This document shows positions 60,523 to 64,000 of a stretch of DNA of 64,000 bases, piece after piece. A program made the position numbers and the translations under genes. The notes beneath the pieces are model-generated. The model worked only from the letters and a program-made list of their open reading frames with translations, had not been told where the DNA came from and made no database searches. The stretch comes from Mucilaginibacter_A sp050955045 (GTDB lineage: Bacteria > Bacteroidota > Bacteroidia > Sphingobacteriales > Sphingobacteriaceae). How positions within the stretch are numbered: the first letter of the stretch is position 1; every line of letters starts with the position of its first letter. The stretch is from the NCBI GenBank assembly GCA_050955045.1, contig JBPBQV010000030.1:62001-126000 (forward strand), given 5' to 3'.

Positions 60523-61020
60523 ATGGAGAATCGGCCAAAATTAAAGTTAGCACTTACGCCAGCAGATCAGCTTGTTGAGGTTTTGGGTTGGGTGACTTTA
60601 CTATTTTTATGGGGATTGGTTTTTTACAATTACAACAATTTGCCGCAAATTATTCCTACTCATTTTAATGCTTCGGGCAAGGCAAATGGTTTTGGTAATA
60701 AGTCAACGCTATTTTTGCACTCTATAATTGGTACTTTTCTGTTTGTCGGTTTAACTGCTTTAAACAAATACCCACATATTTTCAATTATCCAACTGCCAT
60801 CACCGCGGAAAATGCTTTGAAGCAATATACAAATGCTACGCGGATGATGCGTTACATAAAATTGGTGGTTCTGCTGATATTTTCGGCAATTGTATGGATG
60901 ACTACTTCTGTTGCGAACGGAAAATCAGGCGGACTTTCACATTGGTTTTTGCCAGTTTCGTTGTGTCTCGTTTTTATACCAACAGTATTTTTTCTATTCA
61001 AATCTTTCAGAAAAACTTAA
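60523..61020 (+). CDS. DUF1648 domain membrane protein
   Basis: 165 residues with four hydrophobic helices. LPQIIPTHFNASGKANGFGNKST (about 43-65) is the DUF1648 signature (LPxxIPxHFNxxGxxD). Family members include SdpI-like immunity/regulatory proteins, but the DUF1648-only form has no known role. It stands alone with a short gap to the next plus-strand gene cluster. Confidence 0.9.
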   Translation: MENRPKLKLALTPADQLVEVLGWVTLLFLWGLVFYNYNNLPQIIPTHFNASGKANGFGNKSTLFLHSIIGTFLFVGLTALNKYPHIFNYPTAITAENALKQYTNATRMMRYIKLVVLLIFSAIVWMTTSVANGKSGGLSHWFLPVSLCLVFIPTVFFLFKSFRKT

Positions 61021-61063
61021 AAATAAGTATGCTCGAGCGCATTGATTTAGATGAATTTACAGG

Positions 61064-61078
61064 CATAAAAGAAGCATT
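61064..61078 (-). repeat. 15-bp word, TC class
   Basis: CATAAAAGAAGCATT in the gap between DUF1648 and the ClC gene. Confidence 0.8.
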
Positions 61079-61228
61079 ATGAGTTTTGCTGATAAAAACT
61101 TAAACAGGCTCTTAAAGTGATTTTTTTCAAAAGTAGAAACAACTTTACTGTTTTGATTTTTTTATTTTTGCCAATCCAGAATACTTATTGCAAGCTTCAC
61201 ATGCTTGTAAAATTAAATCTACTTCACC

Positions 61229-63076
61229 TTGATTATTTTCAACCGTAAAAAAAAATACGTCCAATTCGTTCACCTTTTAAAAAGCCTTAAAAAGGAAAGC
61301 ATACTTAAAGCTAAAAGTTACGAAATCATATTAATGTGGATTCGTAATAATGTTTCCCGCAGTCAGTTTCTGTTGCTCTCAGGTATTTTTGTTGGGTTAA
61401 CTTCTGGGTTAGCAGGCGTTGCTTTGAAAATGCTGGTTCATTACATCGAGTATTTAGTGCACGATAAAGTACATTTTGAAGAGCAAATTATCTATTACAT
61501 GCTTTTTCCGGTTCTCGGAATTTTATTAACCACTATAACTGCAATTACTTTTTTTAAGGGCGAAAAACGGAGAGGTGTACCGGCTATTTTATATGAAATC
61601 GCTCAGAATTCCAGTTTGGTTTCTTCTACCAAAATGTATTCGCAAATTGTACAAAGTGCGCTAACGGTAGGTTTTGGTGGATCAGCCGGGTTGGAAAGTC
61701 CGATTGCGGTAACCGGTTCTGCTATCGGTTCCAACTTTGCCCGAACGTATAAATTAGATTATCGCGAACGTACTTTGCTATTGGCCGCCGGTGCATCCGC
61801 CGGAATTGCCGCTGCCTTTAATGCGCCGATTGCCGGGATTATGTTTGCTTTCGAAATTTTGCTGACTGGCGTCGTTTTTACCGACTTCGTACCATTAGTT
61901 GTAGCTGCAGTTATCGGCAGTTTGCTTTCCAAAATCATCCTGAATGAAGAAACGCTGTTCCAGTTCCGCACCCGCCACGCTTTCGATTATAACAACATTG
62001 CTTACTATATTATTTTGGGCATTTTCTGCGGATTGTATGCGCGTTATTTTGTATTGATTTCGCAACGTGTAGAGCATTTTTTTAAATCAATGAAACGTAC
62101 GCGCATTCAAAAAGCCTTTATCGGCGGGTTGCTGCTGGCCGTACTTTGCGTTTTGTTACCACCTCTTTATGGCGAAGGTTATCAATCGGTTAAAAGTTTA
62201 GCAAACGGACAAGTGCAATCGGTAATTTCCGTTAGTTTCTTAAAATATTTTCCATACCATTCCTGGTTTATTTTACTGTTTTTAGGCTGCGTTTGCCTGT
62301 TTAAAGCTTTTGCAACTTCCATCACCATTTACAGCGGCGGCGTTGGCGGTAACTTTGCACCTTCGCTGGTTTGCGGCGGCACGTTAGGTTTCTTTTTGGC
62401 TTCCGTTTATGTGCAGCTTGGTTTTTCAAATGTGCCGGTTAATAATTTGCTGATTGTTGGTATGGCTGGCGTAATGAGCGGCGTAATGTATGCGCCTTTA
62501 ACGGCAATTTTTCTGATTGCCGAATCCAGTTCCGGTTACGATTTATTTATTCCGCTGATGATTGTTTCAGTGATTTCTTTCGTGATTGTGAAATGGTTTT
62601 CGCCGATTTCGCCTGATTTAAAACAACTGGCTGATGAGGGTCAGATTTTTACCACAGAACATGATCGCAACTTACTTTCGCTGCTGCACGCGCCGGATTT
62701 GATCGAAAAAAATATTCAAACTATTGATGTCAACGCTTCTTTTGAGGCGTTGCTGGAACTGATCAAACAAGGTCACCGCAACTTTATCGCTGTACTGGAA
62801 AACGGAGAACATTTGGTTGGGATTATTACGCTGGATGATATTAGGCCGATCATGTTTAACCACGAATTATATGCCGAACTGGACGTGGAAAAAGTGATGA
62901 AAGCACCGCCGGCAACGGTAGATATGGCAGACGACATGCGCAGCGTAATCCGCAAATTTGACGATACGAACACTTGGAACTTACCGGTTTTACAGGATGA
63001 AAAGTTCATTGGTTTTATCTCCAAATCTACCATTCTAAACCAATACCGCGAATTGTTAAAAGGTTATTCAGCTTAG
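61229..63076 (+). CDS. ClC-family chloride channel/antiporter with CBS pair
   Basis: Up to 615 residues. The start at TTG 61229 is uncertain; ATG 61334 would remove 35 residues and leave only 11 before the first helix. Ion-path motifs: GFGGSAGLESPI (GSxGxExP), GASAGIAAAFNAPIAG, and YSGGVGGNFAPSL (GxFxP). The C-terminal ~110 residues form two CBS domains (about 500-610). ClC proteins conduct or exchange chloride and protons. The mature fold is fully membrane-embedded with a cytoplasmic CBS tail. Confidence 0.92.
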   Translation: MIIFNRKKKYVQFVHLLKSLKKESILKAKSYEIILMWIRNNVSRSQFLLLSGIFVGLTSGLAGVALKMLVHYIEYLVHDKVHFEEQIIYYMLFPVLGILLTTITAITFFKGEKRRGVPAILYEIAQNSSLVSSTKMYSQIVQSALTVGFGGSAGLESPIAVTGSAIGSNFARTYKLDYRERTLLLAAGASAGIAAAFNAPIAGIMFAFEILLTGVVFTDFVPLVVAAVIGSLLSKIILNEETLFQFRTRHAFDYNNIAYYIILGIFCGLYARYFVLISQRVEHFFKSMKRTRIQKAFIGGLLLAVLCVLLPPLYGEGYQSVKSLANGQVQSVISVSFLKYFPYHSWFILLFLGCVCLFKAFATSITIYSGGVGGNFAPSLVCGGTLGFFLASVYVQLGFSNVPVNNLLIVGMAGVMSGVMYAPLTAIFLIAESSSGYDLFIPLMIVSVISFVIVKWFSPISPDLKQLADEGQIFTTEHDRNLLSLLHAPDLIEKNIQTIDVNASFEALLELIKQGHRNFIAVLENGEHLVGIITLDDIRPIMFNHELYAELDVEKVMKAPPATVDMADDMRSVIRKFDDTNTWNLPVLQDEKFIGFISKSTILNQYRELLKGYSA

Positions 63077-63079
63077 GTT

Positions 63080-63094
63080 GATACTGTTTTTATC
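63080..63094 (+). repeat. 15-bp word, GT class
   Basis: GATACTGTTTTTATC then GACCTAAAATTG after the ClC gene. Confidence 0.84.
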
Positions 63095-63133
63095 GACCTA
63101 AAATTGGTTTAATATTTCTACCCAATACGAAAA

Positions 63134-63547
63134 ATGAACAGCTCTATCCAACCCATTTCTGCGGAACAAACCTGGCCGCTGCGGCAATCTGTAATGTATC
63201 CCGATTTTTCCATCCAGCAGGTGAAGCTGAAAGATGATGCACTGGGCCGGCATTTCGGTTTGTTTTTGTGCGATGGATTAACCGTTGTGGTTTCGTTGTT
63301 CATTAATGATGATAAACTGCAATTTAGAAAGTTAGCTACTAAAACTAACCAGCAAGGAAAAGGTTACGGCAAGCAAATGATGGCTTTTATCCTCGATCTG
63401 GCTTCCGCAGAAAATCTGAAATGTGTTTGGTGTAACGCGCGCTTAACTGCTGCACCATTTTACAAGCAATTTGGTTTTGAGGTTTTCGGAAAAATCTGGC
63501 AGCAGGACGGGCATACTTTTGTGGTAATGCAGAAAGTGCTTTCGTAG
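63134..63547 (+). CDS. GNAT family N-acetyltransferase
   Basis: 137 residues. The acetyl-CoA loop is NQQGKGYGKQMMAFIL (about 76-91, QxxGxG), followed by LKCVWCNARLTAAPFYKQFGFEVFG, the beta-5/alpha-4 elements of GNAT. The acceptor is unknown. The gene runs with the same strand as the ClC and M42 genes but has separate spacing. Confidence 0.9.
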   Translation: MNSSIQPISAEQTWPLRQSVMYPDFSIQQVKLKDDALGRHFGLFLCDGLTVVVSLFINDDKLQFRKLATKTNQQGKGYGKQMMAFILDLASAENLKCVWCNARLTAAPFYKQFGFEVFGKIWQQDGHTFVVMQKVLS

Positions 63548-63555
63548 TTTTTGCC

Positions 63556-63570
63556 GGTAAAAGAAGCATC
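63556..63570 (-). repeat. 15-bp word, TC class
   Basis: GGTAAAAGAAGCATC preceded by AGTTTTTGCC, after the GNAT gene. Confidence 0.82.
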
Positions 63571-63602
63571 AGTATTCGTTCAAAATCCTTCAACTTAAAC
63601 AT

Positions 63603-63635
63603 TTTGCCTGCTTTTTAGTTGGATTGCTATATTTG
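63603..63635 (+). promoter_or_regulatory. promoter of the M42 aminopeptidase gene
   Basis: TTTG (63603-63606) and TATATTTG (63628-63635) with a 21-bp spacer fit the Bacteroidota -33/-7 consensus well. The ATG is at 63670. Confidence 0.68.
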
Positions 63636-63669
63636 CTTTTAAACAATTTAAAAGGACTTTATAGAAAAC

Positions 63670-64000
63670 ATGTCTGAAAATCCACAAAAACCTGAAAAAA
63701 TACACGTTCCTGTTGTAACGCCCGAATCCCTTTCTTTTTTAGAAAAATATATTAACAATTCTTCGCCAACAGGTTTTGAAGCTGAAGGTCAGAAAATGTG
63801 GCTGGAATATTTAAAACCTTATATCGATACACAATATGTAGATAATTATGGCACAGCAGTTGGCATTATCAATCCGGATGCGCCGTATAAAGTTGTAATT
63901 GAGGCACATGCGGATGAAATTTCCTGGTTCGTTAATTACATTACCAGTGATGGTTTGATTTATGTGATCCGGAATGGTGGTTCAGATCATCAGATTGCGC
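63670..64000 (+). CDS. M42-family aminopeptidase, C-terminus cut by window edge
   Basis: Open frame from ATG 63670 to the window edge (110 codons visible). MSENPQKPEKIHVPVVTPES precedes the M42 start, with LEKYINNSSPTGFEAEGQKM as the family's N-terminal helix, then DNYGTAVGIINP and VVIEAHADEISWFVNYI, where His and Asp are metal ligands. M42 peptidases are large tetrahedral, metal-dependent aminopeptidases. The rest of the protein lies outside the window. Confidence 0.9.
   Translation, partial: MSENPQKPEKIHVPVVTPESLSFLEKYINNSSPTGFEAEGQKMWLEYLKPYIDTQYVDNYGTAVGIINPDAPYKVVIEAHADEISWFVNYITSDGLIYVIRNGGSDHQIA

Noticed and set aside
896..63570. The 15-bp word as a promoter element
   Set aside because: It occurs in both orientations, inside genes and after stop codons, and does not contain the TAnnTTTG or TTTG boxes. 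Promoter use would need a fixed orientation to genes.
896..63570. The 15-bp word as only an intrinsic terminator
   Set aside because: Most copies are single and cannot form a hairpin, and many are within coding regions. Termination fits only the few inverted pairs.
1..64000. CRISPR arrays, insertion sequences or prophage
   Set aside because: No regularly spaced direct repeats with unique spacers, no transposase or integrase reading frame, and no phage structural gene was seen.

Overview
The window reads as a chromosomal segment of a Bacteroidota bacterium, most likely of the order Sphingobacteriales (Pedobacter/Mucilaginibacter-like). The evidence is AT-rich DNA, Bacteroidota-type promoter boxes (TAnnTTTG) in place of Shine-Dalgarno-led starts, bacillithiol synthesis (bshA), a DUF4290 gene next to murA, a CxxxY-type CcmE, and a MurA with Asp where most bacteria have the fosfomycin-target Cys. 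Genes are densely packed on both strands. One tRNA is present. I see no rRNA, prophage, insertion sequence or CRISPR array.

Layout. 1-7 kb, minus strand: the start of an NTF2-like secreted protein, cysS, an EEP-family membrane protein, two rhomboid proteases and mutL. 7-17 kb, plus strand: a lipoprotein amidohydrolase overlapping a serine hydrolase that keeps only a GH3 C-terminal-like part, a coiled-coil secreted protein, bshA, tRNA-Leu(UAG), then tig-clpP-clpX and an AMP nucleosidase. 17-25 kb: cystathionine beta-synthase, murA, DUF4290, a PcrA/UvrD helicase with a TTG start, a TPR protein with a bare histidine-kinase dimerisation domain, and an unlisted 49-residue lipoprotein. 25-36 kb: M20 dipeptidase, rmlD-rmlA, a Crp-family regulator, pirin, and a minus-strand surface-sugar cluster (heptosyltransferase-like GT9, GmhB-like phosphatase, a GT4-GmhA fusion and another glycosyltransferase). 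35-41 kb: cytochrome c maturation genes ccmC-ccmD-(gdh)-ccmE-ccmF. 41-48 kb: ferredoxin, iscX, KdsC-like phosphatase, maf, Ppx/GppA phosphatase and an ABC exporter. 48-64 kb: two glycosyltransferases, assorted metabolic enzymes, a thioredoxin-like DUF255 protein, SlyD, DUF2130, a ClC channel and the start of an M42 aminopeptidase.

The most striking feature is not a gene. A 15-bp word, consensus RATRCT-(TC or GT)-TTTTAYC, occurs about 65 times in 64 kb, roughly once per kb. It appears on both strands, at most gene junctions and inside many coding regions in several reading frames. Intergenic copies are usually followed, after 3-4 bases, by an A-rich tract. Inverted pairs form terminator-like hairpins between genes, and some copies abut start codons exactly. 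This density, orientation-neutrality and dual use as terminators closely resemble the DNA uptake sequences of Pasteurellaceae and Neisseriaceae. I propose it as a candidate uptake or other genome-wide recognition word, in two dialects (TC and GT). A second, rarer repeat is a REP-like inverted element at about 30.7 and 32.5 kb.

Coordinates of short sites were counted by eye and may be off by one or two bases.
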